Positions 35,897-44,830 are shown, numbered from the stretch's first letter. The stretch is 64,000 nt of DNA from Tabrizicola oligotrophica (GCF_011008935.1 NZ_JAAIVJ010000011.1:1-64000), one strand, 5' to 3'. Notes: generated by a model not told the origin, from the sequence alone. Numbers and translations: made by a program.

Positions 35897-36913
35897 TCAG
35901 CGCGGGTCGCAGATCGGGGAGGCGCCCGCCAGATCGCAGCGCGGCAGGTTGAAGGCGCCATATTCCCAGATGCCATCCTGGCCGTCGATCGGGTTGACCC
36001 AGATCACGCCCGCCACATCGCTGGCCCCGGTGCCGCCGAAAGCACCGTCATACTCGCCGGCCTCGCTGTCGGGCGTCCCGGCATATTCGACTGTGCCAAG
36101 GAAGGTGCCATTGTCGGAAATCGCGGTTTCCCGCAGCACCAGGCTTTGCAACTCGGTGGTGTCAATGGTGGTAAACCCGCCGCTGCCATCCGACACGTCG
36201 ATCGAGATGATTTGGTTGCCGTCGCGATCAAAGAGCTGGCGGTTGACGATCTGGCCCTCCACCACCTCGGGATCGCCCGAAGAGGTATTGGTGAACTGTG
36301 CGTTCACCTGGATCTGGCCGCGCACGCCCAAAGGTTCTTGCGGATGCAGCGGGTCCGGGCGCGGCGCGCCGTCGGCGTCCGCCAGACCGGGCACGAAGAC
36401 CCCGGCATAGGCGCCGTAATACGAGAAGGTTCCAGCCTCCGGCCCCGGCGTCGGCGAGGGGCTGCTGGCGATGGTCGGGCGGGTGTAGCCGGTCAGCCGC
36501 ACCCAGCCGCCGCCGCCATTGTGTTCGTTGAACTGCCCGCCATCGGCCGCCGCAACCGCCAGCAGCGTCTCGCGCTGGTTCTCGGCGACATAGGCCAGAT
36601 AGGACCGCGTCATGTTGGTTTCCTGGAACTCATAGGCCAGATAGCGCGGGTGGGTGCCGTGGCGCGGAATGTCCATCGAGGGGCGGCGCACGAAGGTGCC
36701 GAACTGCCCCGACGAGCTGACCCCGGCCATGTCGATCGACAGCGTCGTGCCGTCATAGGCAAAGCCGCGCAGGTCCTGAACGGCGTTTTCGTTGTCCTCG
36801 GAGGGCGTGGGGTCGGTCGGATCCGTCGGATCGACGGGATCCGGGACAAACGGATTGCCACCACAGGCCGCGACGACCAGAAGCGCGGCCAAAGCCGCTC
36901 GATACCCGCCCAT
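35897..36913 (-). CDS. TbpB-like surface lipoprotein, probable Slam substrate
   Basis: A 338-residue lipoprotein. The signal peptide ends in LLVVAACGG, a lipobox with the acylated Cys, followed by a Pro/Asp/Thr-rich linker (NPFVPDPVDPTDP). The rest is beta-rich and includes a GEYDGAFGGTGASDVAGVIWV segment like the C-terminal barrel domain of transferrin-binding protein B and factor-H-binding-type lipoproteins. Its neighbour is the putative exporter. The ligand is unknown; host proteins are unlikely for this lineage, so it may bind metal complexes or other surface partners. ATG 36913 (GAGG upstream) is preferred to the GTG at 36925. Confidence 0.72.
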   Translation of the reverse strand: MGGYRAALAALLVVAACGGNPFVPDPVDPTDPTDPTPSEDNENAVQDLRGFAYDGTTLSIDMAGVSSSGQFGTFVRRPSMDIPRHGTHPRYLAYEFQETNMTRSYLAYVAENQRETLLAVAAADGGQFNEHNGGGGWVRLTGYTRPTIASSPSPTPGPEAGTFSYYGAYAGVFVPGLADADGAPRPDPLHPQEPLGVRGQIQVNAQFTNTSSGDPEVVEGQIVNRQLFDRDGNQIISIDVSDGSGGFTTIDTTELQSLVLRETAISDNGTFLGTVEYAGTPDSEAGEYDGAFGGTGASDVAGVIWVNPIDGQDGIWEYGAFNLPRCDLAGASPICDPR

Positions 36914-37107
36914 ATTATGCCTCACATCTTATTCTTCTGTGAAAACATGCCCACAAGTGCCGGATATGTCAAAAGATATCCACAATCGCCCGATCGCCCG
37001 CGACAGATGATGCAGCCCCGCATCACGCCGCAGCTTGCGGTTTCCTTATCGGCCTTCCCCCAGATATAGTGGAATTCGACTCATTCCCCGCCGCGAAAGG
37101 CCATCCC

Positions 37108-38013
37108 ATGCCGCTGACCCCCGACCAGATCGCCGAAATCGAAGCCGCCCGCGCCACTCCGCGCCCGACGCTGCGCGCGGTGTCCGAAGGCATGGAGGCG
37201 CATCTCTACCGCGCGCATGAGGTGCTGGACCACGGCTTCATCCGGGTCATCGACTATATGGGCGACGATGCCGCCATCGTGCAGGCGGCGCGGGTCAGCT
37301 ACGGGGCCGGCACCAAGCATGTGCAGAACGACGACGGGCTGATCCGCTATCTGATGCGGCACTGGCACTCGACCCCGTTCGAGATGTGCGAGGTGAAGCT
37401 GCATGTGAAGCTGCCAGTCTTCGTCGCCCGCCAATGGATCCGCCACCGCACCGCCAATGTGAACGAATATTCGGCCCGCTATTCGATCCTCGACCGCGAG
37501 TTCTACATCCCCGAACCCGCGCAACTCGCCGCGCAATCGGTGGTCAACAATCAGGGCCGGGGCGAAGTGCTGACCGGCGCGGAATCCGCCCGCGTGCTGG
37601 AGATCCTGAAACGCGACGCCGCGCAGTGCTATGACGATTACGAGGCGATGCTGAGCCAGGACGGCCAGCAAGGCCTTGCCCGCGAACTGGCGCGGATGAA
37701 CCTGCCGATGAACATCTATACCCAGTGGTATTGGAAGACCGACCTGCACAACCTGTTCCACTTCCTCAGGCTCAGGGCCGACACCCACGCGCAGTATGAA
37801 ATCAGGGTCTATGCCGAGGCGATTGCGGCCACCGTGCGCGACTGGGTGCCGCTGGCGTTTGCGGCGTTCGAGGACTACCGGATGGGCGGGGTGACGCTGA
37901 GTGCCAAGGCGATTGCGGTGTTGAAACGGCGGCTTGCCGGGGAGACGGTGGGGCAGGAGGATAGCGGCATGTCGAAGGGCGAGTGGCGGGAGTTTATGGA
38001 GGTGTGGGCGTGA
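37108..38013 (+). CDS. thyX: Flavin-dependent thymidylate synthase
   Basis: A 301-residue FAD enzyme that methylates dUMP to dTMP using methylenetetrahydrofolate and NADPH. The ThyX signature is [15 protein letters not shown] (RHR-x7-S), with the conserved [20 protein letters not shown] stretch before it. GAAAGG precedes ATG 37108, which is preferred to the upstream start at 37069. The stop overlaps the TIR gene start (GTGA), so the two are likely co-translated. The spacer 36914-37107 has AT-rich tracts compatible with divergent promoters. Confidence 0.97.
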   Translation: MPLTPDQIAEIEAARATPRPTLRAVSEGMEAHLYRAHEVLDHGFIRVIDYMGDDAAIVQAARVSYGAGTKHVQNDDGLIRYLMRHWHSTPFEMCEVKLHVKLPVFVARQWIRHRTANVNEYSARYSILDREFYIPEPAQLAAQSVVNNQGRGEVLTGAESARVLEILKRDAAQCYDDYEAMLSQDGQQGLARELARMNLPMNIYTQWYWKTDLHNLFHFLRLRADTHAQYEIRVYAEAIAATVRDWVPLAFAAFEDYRMGGVTLSAKAIAVLKRRLAGETVGQEDSGMSKGEWREFMEVWA

Positions 38014-38996
38014 GTAAGGTATTCATATCTTACGTTCGCGAAGATGAAAAAGTTGCAACTTATTTATCGCAAGTTCTTGAGGCAAATGGCGTCAATACGT
38101 GGTTGGATAAAGAGTCACTAGAACCGGGCGTACGTTGGAAGCTTGCGATTGAAAATGCAATCCGTGGCGGCACATATTTTGTGTGTCTTTATTCTCGCTC
38201 GCGCGAGGCAAGGGATAAATCTTACGCAAACGAAGAACTGATTGTTGCTATTGAAGAGATTCGCAGGAGACCTTCCAACAAGTCGTGGTTTATTCCTGTC
38301 AAGATTGATGAATGCGAAATTGAAGCTCGACCGATTGGTGCAGGGGAAACGATCCTTGACTTTCAAATTTGTGATCTTCGTGAATGGTCGCGAGGAATTA
38401 CCTCCTTACTCCGCATTTTGGGCGTTGATGAACCAAAGATTGATGTTAATGAGCCGCTTGCTCCGGGATACCCTTCTGCTCTTGAAATAGAGGGGGGTTA
38501 CATTTCGTATGATTTTATCGAGGGTGCTCCAGCAATTTTTCAAGGAATGGAACATAGAGTTCCGCAGGGCTGGTGCCGACGCAGACAAGACAATTCGATT
38601 ATTGCCTATTTTGAACTGTATGCGCCCCTCAAGCAGTTTCAGGATTTCAATCGTCTTCTTGGCTATACGAGTTTTCATGCGTTTTGCATGGACTCACAAA
38701 TTTCACTAGATCCAAATGCACCTAGCAAGTTCGTTTATGAGCGCAAGCTCATCGCGCCTAAGGGAACGTTTGCGCCAAATCTGGAAGGTGCCGGAATGAT
38801 AGAACTACCATTCGACATGCCCTTTACCAGTTCCTTCACTGCCTACGGAAGTTTGCATGGCTTTGTTTTCAGCGGGAAATTTGATACCAATCTCGATTTA
38901 GAAGTCTTTGGTCATATCAAGCGACAACGTTCGGCCGGTGTTTTCGAAATAAACATGCGGTCACCGGCGGGCCCGTTCGCGCACATTGCAAAATGA
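38010..38996 (+). CDS. TIR-domain protein with uncharacterised C-terminal domain, low GC
   Basis: A 328-residue protein. Residues about 3-125 form a TIR domain: [21 protein letters not shown], the [10 protein letters not shown] loop, FVCLYSRS and [13 protein letters not shown], in which the Glu after SYAN is in the place of the NAD-cleaving catalytic Glu. Bacterial TIR domains are often NADases in phage defence. The C-terminal about 190 residues are beta-rich and match no family I know. The GTG at 38010 overlaps the thyX stop as GTGA; the frame from 37983 only adds thyX-overlapping residues. GC content is far below thyX, indicating recent transfer. A repeat copy shared with the PIN-like locus follows. 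Function is inferred from the TIR domain only. Confidence 0.82.
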   Translation: MSKVFISYVREDEKVATYLSQVLEANGVNTWLDKESLEPGVRWKLAIENAIRGGTYFVCLYSRSREARDKSYANEELIVAIEEIRRRPSNKSWFIPVKIDECEIEARPIGAGETILDFQICDLREWSRGITSLLRILGVDEPKIDVNEPLAPGYPSALEIEGGYISYDFIEGAPAIFQGMEHRVPQGWCRRRQDNSIIAYFELYAPLKQFQDFNRLLGYTSFHAFCMDSQISLDPNAPSKFVYERKLIAPKGTFAPNLEGAGMIELPFDMPFTSSFTAYGSLHGFVFSGKFDTNLDLEVFGHIKRQRSAGVFEINMRSPAGPFAHIAK

Positions 38997-39017
38997 ATTG
39001 GTCATCTTGACACCCCA

Positions 39018-39105
39018 GCCCGTGCAAGTTTGCGCGGGCATTGGAACCTAAAAGCTCTCCACATGATCTTTTCCCGCTGCCGAGGGCGGGGGCGGTTCTC
39101 ACCCC
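39018..39105. repeat. Hairpin repeat unit A, left of the dispersed element
   Basis: About 88 bp with a stem GCCCGTGCAA / TTGCGCGGGC (39018-39039, one mismatch) and the ending GGCGGTTCTCACCCC. It closely resembles unit B (39310-39399); the two flank the 39110-39291 element in direct orientation. The gene-free stretch 38997-39401 consists essentially of unit A, the element and unit B. Confidence 0.65.
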
Positions 39106-39109
39106 ACCA

Positions 39110-39291
39110 AGGGCCGCGCCCGACCTCGGGAGGACGCTCTGCCGCTGGTTCTAGGCGCTTTATGGTGCAACCCCTCCCACCGCAGTTCTACCGGCGAGCG
39201 GTGCAAGCGCGCCCTCCCGGGGGGAGGTCGGGCGCGGCCCGGCGGCGCGTTCGCGCCTTGATTCCGGGCGGAAGGGGGCGTGATCTTGGCA
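39110..39291. repeat. Dispersed GC-rich element with 17-bp inverted ends, copy 2
   Basis: Second copy of the element at 1141-1319, same + strand orientation. Arms GGGCCGCGCCCGACCTC (39111-39127) and its complement (39224-39240) are identical to copy 1; the interior keeps TTATGGTGCAACC and CCGCAGTTCTA with scattered differences. It begins about 115 bp after the TIR gene stop. In copy 1 the adjoining PIN-like gene is on the other strand, so the element has opposite orientations relative to the two genes. Confidence 0.7.
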
Positions 39292-39309
39292 GGCGTTTGG
39301 CATGGCCCG

Positions 39310-39399
39310 GCCCGCGAAAGCGTTCGCGGGCGTTCGAACCTGAAAACGCTCCACCGGAGCGTTTTCCCCCCGCCAAGGGGCGGGGGCGGTTCTCACCCC
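39310..39399. repeat. Hairpin repeat unit B, right of the dispersed element
   Basis: Resembles unit A but with better stems: GCCCGCGAA / TTCGCGGGC (39310-39331) and AAAACGCTCC-ACC-GGAGCGTTTT (39343-39365). The second stem followed by CCCCCC on this strand, with A-runs flanking it, could act as a terminator for the convergent TIR and aminotransferase genes. Confidence 0.65.
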
Positions 39400-39401
39400 C
39401 C

Positions 39402-40754
39402 TCAAACCGCCGCAAAGCCCTTGTCCAGCGCCGCAAGGATCACCGCTGCATCGGCATCGGTGATCACCAGCGGCGGCGACAGGATGATGTTCGGCCCCGA
39501 GACCCGCACCATGGCGCCGGCCTCATAGGCCACCTTCTGAACCTTGCCCGGCACCGCCTTGTCGGGGGCCGATTTCGTTGCCCGGTCGCCGACCATCTCG
39601 ATCGCCAGCATCAGGCCATGGCCGCCGCGCACGTCGCCGATGACGGAATACTTGTCTTTCAGCGCCTTCAGCCCGTCGAACAGTTGCGCCCCGCGGGCTG
39701 CGGCGTTTTCGTTGACTTTCAGCCGCTTGGTTTCCGCCAGCGTCGCCAGCGCCGCCGCCGCGCCGACCGGGTGGCCAGAATAGGTATAGCCGTGGCCGAT
39801 GGCAGCCTTGCCGGTTTCGTCCTTTTCGAACACCTCCGCCACGGCCTCGGAAATCATCACAGCGCCGAAGGGGAAATAGGCGTTGGTGATCGCCTTCGCC
39901 GTGCAGGTGAAATCGGGCTTCACCCCCCAAAGGCGGCTGCCGGTCCAGGCCCCGGTGCGGCCAAAGGCGGTGATGACCTCGTCGGCGATCAGCAGGATGC
40001 CGTTTTTGCGGCAGATCTTCTCCACCCCCGGCATGAAGCTTTCATGCGGCGGAATGACCCCGCCGGCGCCGAGGATCGGCTCCATGATGAAGGCGGCGAT
40101 GGTGCCGGCACCCTGGAAGGCGATCTCGTCCTCCAGCGCCTGCAGGCAGAGCTGCGCCAGTTTGGCTGGGTCGGCCTCATTGAAGGGGTTGCGATAGGGG
40201 AAGGGGGCGGGGATGTGGTGGCAACCGGGCAGCAAAGGCTCGTAGGCGGTGCGGAAATTGGCATTGCCGTTGACCGAGGCGCCACCGAAATGCGTGCCGT
40301 GATAGCCCCTCTTCAGGCTGAGATACTTGATCCGCCCCGGCTCGCCCTTGATCTTGTGATACTGCCGCGAAAGCCGCAGCGCGGTTTCGACGCTGTCGCT
40401 GCCGCCCGAGGTGTAGAAGGCCCGGGTCAGCCCGTCCGGGGCAAAGAAATCGCGCAGCTCCTCGGCCAGTTCGATCACCTTGTCGTTCGAGGTGCCGCGG
40501 AAGATCGAGTAATAGGGCAGGGCGTCAAGTTGCGCCGCGATGGCGTCCTTCACCGGCTGGCAGGAATAGCCGAGGTTGACGTTCCAAAGCCCGCCAACGG
40601 CGTCGACCACCTCATGCCCGTCGATGTCGCGGATCTTCACGCCCGACGCCCCGGTGATGATCGCCGGCGGGTTCTTCAGGCTGTCCGAGGGCGCGGTCAT
40701 CGGATGCCACAGGCTGCGGGCGTTGTTGGCCTTGAGGAAGTTTTCGTCTTTCAT
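39402..40754 (-). CDS. Class III omega-aminotransferase
   Basis: A 450-residue PLP enzyme of the omega-amino acid/amine:pyruvate transaminase group (SpuC/aspartate aminotransferase family label). Blocks: WHPMTAPSDSLKNPPAIITGASGVKIRDIDG at the N terminus, AFYTSGGSDSVETALRLSRQY, LLIADEVITAFGRTG, and CTAKAITNAYFPFGA with the PLP Lys. AAAGGA precedes the ATG at 40754, preferred to the start at 40796. It is clustered with an IclR regulator, an amino acid/amine permease and an aldehyde dehydrogenase, so it likely deaminates an imported amine to an aldehyde. Putrescine, beta-alanine or a related amine are candidates. Confidence 0.9.
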   Translation of the reverse strand: MKDENFLKANNARSLWHPMTAPSDSLKNPPAIITGASGVKIRDIDGHEVVDAVGGLWNVNLGYSCQPVKDAIAAQLDALPYYSIFRGTSNDKVIELAEELRDFFAPDGLTRAFYTSGGSDSVETALRLSRQYHKIKGEPGRIKYLSLKRGYHGTHFGGASVNGNANFRTAYEPLLPGCHHIPAPFPYRNPFNEADPAKLAQLCLQALEDEIAFQGAGTIAAFIMEPILGAGGVIPPHESFMPGVEKICRKNGILLIADEVITAFGRTGAWTGSRLWGVKPDFTCTAKAITNAYFPFGAVMISEAVAEVFEKDETGKAAIGHGYTYSGHPVGAAAALATLAETKRLKVNENAAARGAQLFDGLKALKDKYSVIGDVRGGHGLMLAIEMVGDRATKSAPDKAVPGKVQKVAYEAGAMVRVSGPNIILSPPLVITDADAAVILAALDKGFAAV

Positions 40755-40785
40755 GTCGGTGGTCCTTTTGATCTTTGTCCGGGCC

Positions 40786-41571
40786 TCAGGCAGCAAGGCG
40801 CCAGAGCGTGACGATGTCGGCGGGCAATGTGCCGCCCCAAAGCGTGGTGATTTCGCTGCCCGCCCCGGTCAGGGCAAAGCGGATCAGGCGGCGCTGGTCC
40901 TCGGTCATCCGCGAGGCCAGCGCGGCGACGGCCACCGCCCCGGTGCAGCGGCCAAGCGCATCGAACAAGGGCACCGCCATGGAATGCACCTCGGCCTGAA
41001 ACGCGCCGCGGCTTTCGGCAAAGCCCTGACCGCGCACCTCGGCCAGCCGGGCGCGCAGCGCCTCGGGGCTGGTTTCGGTGCGCCCGGTCAGGCGGGGGAT
41101 CGGCTGGGCCAGCACCGCCTCGCGGAACGGCTCGGGCTGGAAGGCCAGCACCACCAGCCCCGAGGAGGTGGCATGGAACGGCAGCACCTCGGCATCTTCC
41201 ATCGTCACGCGGGTCATGTGGGTGGTGGCATAGGCAAAGCCCAGCGTGTGCAAGGCCGGACCCATCAGCATCGACAGATGCGCCGTCTCGCCGGTCTTCT
41301 GCGCCAAGGCCTGCAACACCGGCATCGCCGCCTCGCGCGTCGGTACCTGTGCCTCGCGCAGCGTCGAAAGCCGCAGCACGGCGGGGCCCAGCCGGTATTC
41401 GCGCGCCGAGCCGACCTGCTCCACCAGACCGAAATCGCAGAGCTCCGTGACCAGCCGATAGCAGGTCGCCTTGTTCAGATCGGCCAGCCGCGCAAGGTCC
41501 GAAAGCCCGATCAGCGGGCGCTGGCGGGTAAAAAGGTTCAACAGTTCCAAGGCTTTGGTCACGGTGCCCAT
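40786..41571 (-). CDS. IclR family transcriptional regulator
   Basis: A 261-residue regulator with an N-terminal winged helix (TKALELLNLFTRQRPLIGLSDLARLADLNKATCYRLVTEL, residues about 5-55) and a C-terminal GAF-like effector domain (SRGAFQAEVHSMAVPLFDALGRCTGAVAV). It lies between the aminotransferase and the divergent permease gene and probably controls both. Candidate operators are in the spacer at 41628-41682. Confidence 0.92.
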   Translation of the reverse strand: MGTVTKALELLNLFTRQRPLIGLSDLARLADLNKATCYRLVTELCDFGLVEQVGSAREYRLGPAVLRLSTLREAQVPTREAAMPVLQALAQKTGETAHLSMLMGPALHTLGFAYATTHMTRVTMEDAEVLPFHATSSGLVVLAFQPEPFREAVLAQPIPRLTGRTETSPEALRARLAEVRGQGFAESRGAFQAEVHSMAVPLFDALGRCTGAVAVAALASRMTEDQRRLIRFALTGAGSEITTLWGGTLPADIVTLWRLAA

Positions 41572-41627
41572 GGCGGCCCTACAGGGTTGCGAAGGTTGTG
41601 CTTGCCAGAATCCCGGTGGCGCGGTTC

Positions 41628-41682
41628 ATTTCAGTTGACAGAATGTCGCAGACGCTGTCAAATGAAATCGAACCATCGGTTC
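41628..41682. promoter_or_regulatory. Operator candidates in the IclR/permease spacer
   Basis: An imperfect 14-bp inverted repeat ATTTCAGTTGACAG (41628-41641) / CTGTCAAATGAAAT (41655-41668) with one mismatch, followed by GAACCATCGGTTC (41670-41682), a 5-bp-arm palindrome. The TTGACA inside the first arm could be a -35 box for one direction. IclR binding is inferred from location. Confidence 0.5.
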
Positions 41683-41784
41683 AAATAATAAACCGACAAG
41701 ACGGATCAACCAGATCCGCAATCCCAAACGAAAACAGGAAGGGGAACGTGTAGATGACAATTTCCATGCCGCAGGAGGGTCGCC

Positions 41785-43221
41785 ATGTCTGATATGGGCG
41801 CGCCCTCGAAAGCCTTGCGCCAGAACGCCTTGGGCGTTGGCGCCATCACCTTCATGGTGGTTTCCGCCGCAGCGCCGCTGACCGGCGCGGGGGGCGGGAT
41901 TCCGCCCTCGATGCTCTTTGGCAACGGCGCCGGCATTGCCGGCAGCTTCGCCATCGTGACGCTGATTCTGCTGGCCTTCTCGGTCGGCTATGTCGCCATG
42001 GCGCGGCATGTGAAGAACGCCGGCGCCTTCTATGCCTTCACCGCGCAGGGCCTTGGCGGCCATCTGGGCGGCGGGGCGGCGATGATCGCCATCCTCAGCT
42101 ATAACGCCATGCAGATCGGTCTGATGGGCCTTCTGGGCGCCGTCGCCTCGGGCACCTTCGCGCAATGGGGGCTGGAGCTGCCGTGGTATGTCTGGACCTA
42201 TATCGCCATCGCGCTGGTGGCGGTGTTCGGCTATCGCCAGGTTGACCTGTCGGCCAAGGTGCTTGTCGTCCTCGTGGCGCTGGAGTTCCTGATCGTCATC
42301 GCGCTGAACCTGTCGATCCTTGTCAAGGGCGGCGCGTCGGGTCTGAACCTGCAACCCTTCAGCTGGGGCCAGATCATGTCGGGCACCCCGTCGATCGGCT
42401 TCCTGTTCTGCTTTGCCGGCTTCATCGGCTTCGAGGCCACAACGATCTATTCCGAAGAGGCCCGCAACCCGTCCGTGACAGTGCCGAAAGCCACCTATAT
42501 CTCGGTTCTGGCCATCGGCATCTTCTACACCATCACCTCCTGGCTGATGACCATGGGCATCGGGGTGGAAAACCTGCTGCCGACGCTGCAAGGCCTGCCC
42601 GATCCGTCGGCCTTCCTGTTCATCCTTGGCGAGACCTATATCGGCGCCACGCTGACCCAGATCATGGGCATCCTGTTCATGACCTCGATCTTCGCCGCCG
42701 TGCTGGCCTTCCACAACGCCGTGGCGCGCTACAAGTTCGTGGCGGGCCGCGAAGGGCTGCTGCCCGACCGCGTCGGCACCACCCATGCCCAGCACCTGTC
42801 GCCGCATGTCGGCTCGGTGATCCAGACGGTGCTGGCGCTCCTGGTGGTGACGCTCTTTGTTGCCAAGGGGCTGGACCCGGTGCTGAACCTCTTCGTCTGG
42901 CTGTCGCAACTTGGCACGCTTGGCCTTCTCGGCCTGATGGCGCTGGCCTCCTTTGCCGTGATCGCCTTCTTCCTGAAGGACGCGCAGGGCGAAAACGCCA
43001 TGTCGACCAAGCTGTTCCCGGCGGTCTCGGGGCTGATCCTGGGCTATCTCTTCGTCCTGATCTTCCGTGATTTCGGCGCGCTGACCGGGGCCGAGGGCAA
43101 CCTGTCGTGGATGCTGCCGTCGCTGGTGATCGTGGCGGGGGTGGTTGGCATTGCGCTGGCCGCAATGCTGAAATCCCGCGATCCGGGCCGGTTTGCCGAA
43201 CTCGGCAAGGGCAAGCTCTGA
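41785..43221 (+). CDS. APC family amino acid/amine permease
   Basis: Inner-membrane transporter of 478 residues with about twelve membrane segments. The N-terminal SKALRQNALGVGAITFMVVSAAAPLTGAGGG and the FCFAGFIGFEATTIYSEEARNPSVTVPKATY block are typical of APC-superfamily amine and amino acid importers. A strong AGGAGGG site precedes ATG 41785. Being first of the operon with an aldehyde dehydrogenase, it likely brings in the amine handled by the aminotransferase. Confidence 0.9.
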   Translation: MSDMGAPSKALRQNALGVGAITFMVVSAAAPLTGAGGGIPPSMLFGNGAGIAGSFAIVTLILLAFSVGYVAMARHVKNAGAFYAFTAQGLGGHLGGGAAMIAILSYNAMQIGLMGLLGAVASGTFAQWGLELPWYVWTYIAIALVAVFGYRQVDLSAKVLVVLVALEFLIVIALNLSILVKGGASGLNLQPFSWGQIMSGTPSIGFLFCFAGFIGFEATTIYSEEARNPSVTVPKATYISVLAIGIFYTITSWLMTMGIGVENLLPTLQGLPDPSAFLFILGETYIGATLTQIMGILFMTSIFAAVLAFHNAVARYKFVAGREGLLPDRVGTTHAQHLSPHVGSVIQTVLALLVVTLFVAKGLDPVLNLFVWLSQLGTLGLLGLMALASFAVIAFFLKDAQGENAMSTKLFPAVSGLILGYLFVLIFRDFGALTGAEGNLSWMLPSLVIVAGVVGIALAAMLKSRDPGRFAELGKGKL

Positions 43222-43284
43222 TCTGACCAACCGGGGCGGCGGGAGACTGCCGCCCTTCTTCTTTTGCGCGAAAGGACTGCTGCC

Positions 43285-44772
43285 ATGGCCATCACCCAAG
43301 CCGAGATCGACCGCCTTGCGAGCGCCCCCGTGGCGCCGCGGAAACTCCTGATCGAGGGGAAATGGGTTGACGGGCAGGGTGGCGAAACCACGGTCCTGTC
43401 ACCGATCAACGGTCAAAAGCTGACCACCACCGCCGCGGCCTCTGCCGAAGATGTCGCCCGCGCTGTGGCCTCGGCCCGCGCCGCCTTCGACGATGGCCGC
43501 TGGAGCCGCATGGCCCCCGCCGGTCGCAAGGCGGTGCTGCATCGGCTGGCCGACCTCATCGAGAAACACACGCTGGACCTCGCGGTCCTTGGCGTGCGCG
43601 ACAATGGCACCGACATCGGCATGGCCTTGAAGGCCGAGCCGGGTTCGGCTGCCGGCACCTTCCGCTATTACGCCGAAGGCATCGACAAGGTCTATGGCGA
43701 GATTGCCCCGACCGCCGACAACATCCTTGCGCTGGTCCACCGCGAGCCGGTGGGCGTGGTGGCCGCCATCGTGCCGTGGAACTTCCCGCTGATGATCGGC
43801 GCGTGGAAGATCGCGCCCGCGCTGGCCGCCGGCAATTCCATCGTGCTGAAACCGGCCGAAACCGCCTCGCTGTCGCTGATCCGCCTCGCCGAACTGGCGC
43901 TCGAGGCCGGGGTGCCGCCCGGCGTGTTCAACGTCGTCACCGGGCCGGGCCGCATCACCGGCGAGGCGCTGGCGCTCTCCATGGACGTCGACGTCATGGT
44001 CTTCACCGGCTCCGGCCCGACCGGCCGCCGCCTCTTGCAATATTCCGCCCAGTCGAACCTCAAGCGCTGCTATCTGGAACTTGGCGGCAAGTCGCCGAAC
44101 ATCGTCTTTGCCGACGCCCCCGATCTCGCCGCCGCCGCCAAGGCCGCCGCCACCGCGATCTTCCGCAACGCAGGCCAGGTCTGCGTCGCGGGCTCGCGCC
44201 TGCTGGTCGAGGCTGCGGTGCATGACGAGTTCGTCGCCGCGCTGTCGAAAGCCGCCAGCGCCATGAAACTCGGCAACCCGCTCGACCTGGCCACCCAGAT
44301 CGGCGCCGTGAACTCCGAAGTCCAGCTCGAAGGCAATCTCGGCTTCGTCGCCGATGCCCGCAAGGAAGGCGGCGAGATTGTCCTCGGCGGCAACCGCGCC
44401 CTCAGCGAAACCGGCGGCTATTACATGGAACCGACTGTGGTCGCCGGCGTCCAGCCCAGCCACCGGCTCTTTCGCGAAGAGGTCTTCGGCCCGGTGCTCG
44501 CCGTCACCCCCTTCACCACCGAGGCCGAGGCCGCAAGCCTTGCCAATGCCACCGATTTCGGCCTTGCCGCCGGGGTCTGGACTGCGAACCTGTCGCGCGC
44601 GCACCGCATGGTTCGCGCCATCCGCTCGGGCATCGTGCATGTCAACACTTATGGCGGCTCGGACAACACCGTGCCGCTCGGCGGCATGAAACAATCGGGC
44701 AACGGGCATGACAAATCGCTGCACGCGCTCGACAAATACACCGAACTCAAGACCGCCTGGATCCAGCTCTGA
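43285..44772 (+). CDS. NAD(P)-dependent aldehyde dehydrogenase
   Basis: A 495-residue enzyme oxidising an aldehyde to the acid. The cofactor site is VPWNFPLMIGAWKIAPALAAGN, the catalytic Glu is in LELGGKSPN and the catalytic Cys in NAGQVCVAGSR. Similarity in layout to PuuC/gamma-aminobutyraldehyde dehydrogenases fits the amine context. GAAAGGA precedes ATG 43285; the frame from 43264 is not needed. Together with the aminotransferase it would form an amine to acid route. Confidence 0.93.
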   Translation: MAITQAEIDRLASAPVAPRKLLIEGKWVDGQGGETTVLSPINGQKLTTTAAASAEDVARAVASARAAFDDGRWSRMAPAGRKAVLHRLADLIEKHTLDLAVLGVRDNGTDIGMALKAEPGSAAGTFRYYAEGIDKVYGEIAPTADNILALVHREPVGVVAAIVPWNFPLMIGAWKIAPALAAGNSIVLKPAETASLSLIRLAELALEAGVPPGVFNVVTGPGRITGEALALSMDVDVMVFTGSGPTGRRLLQYSAQSNLKRCYLELGGKSPNIVFADAPDLAAAAKAAATAIFRNAGQVCVAGSRLLVEAAVHDEFVAALSKAASAMKLGNPLDLATQIGAVNSEVQLEGNLGFVADARKEGGEIVLGGNRALSETGGYYMEPTVVAGVQPSHRLFREEVFGPVLAVTPFTTEAEAASLANATDFGLAAGVWTANLSRAHRMVRAIRSGIVHVNTYGGSDNTVPLGGMKQSGNGHDKSLHALDKYTELKTAWIQL

Positions 44773-44807
44773 GCCTTTCATACTGGTTCAAATATCCCGC
44801 AGGGGGG

Positions 44808-44830
44808 CCGGGGGACGCGAAGTCCCCCGG
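44808..44830 (+). terminator. Hairpin after the aldehyde dehydrogenase with dispersed ATATCC block
   Basis: Stem CCGGGGGAC / GTCCCCCGG (44808-44816 and 44822-44830) preceded by GGTTCAAATATCCCGC, a member of the same dispersed family as 7885-7934. No T-run; readthrough into the Tm-1-like gene is likely. Confidence 0.45.

Noticed and set aside
37983-38009. Upstream GTG start for the TIR gene
   Set aside because: It only adds residues that overlap thyX codons; the TIR domain begins right after the GTG at 38010.
41626-43299. 557-codon open frame opposite the APC permease
   Set aside because: Antisense shadow; extreme His/Arg/Asp/Gln content typical of reverse-read membrane-protein genes.
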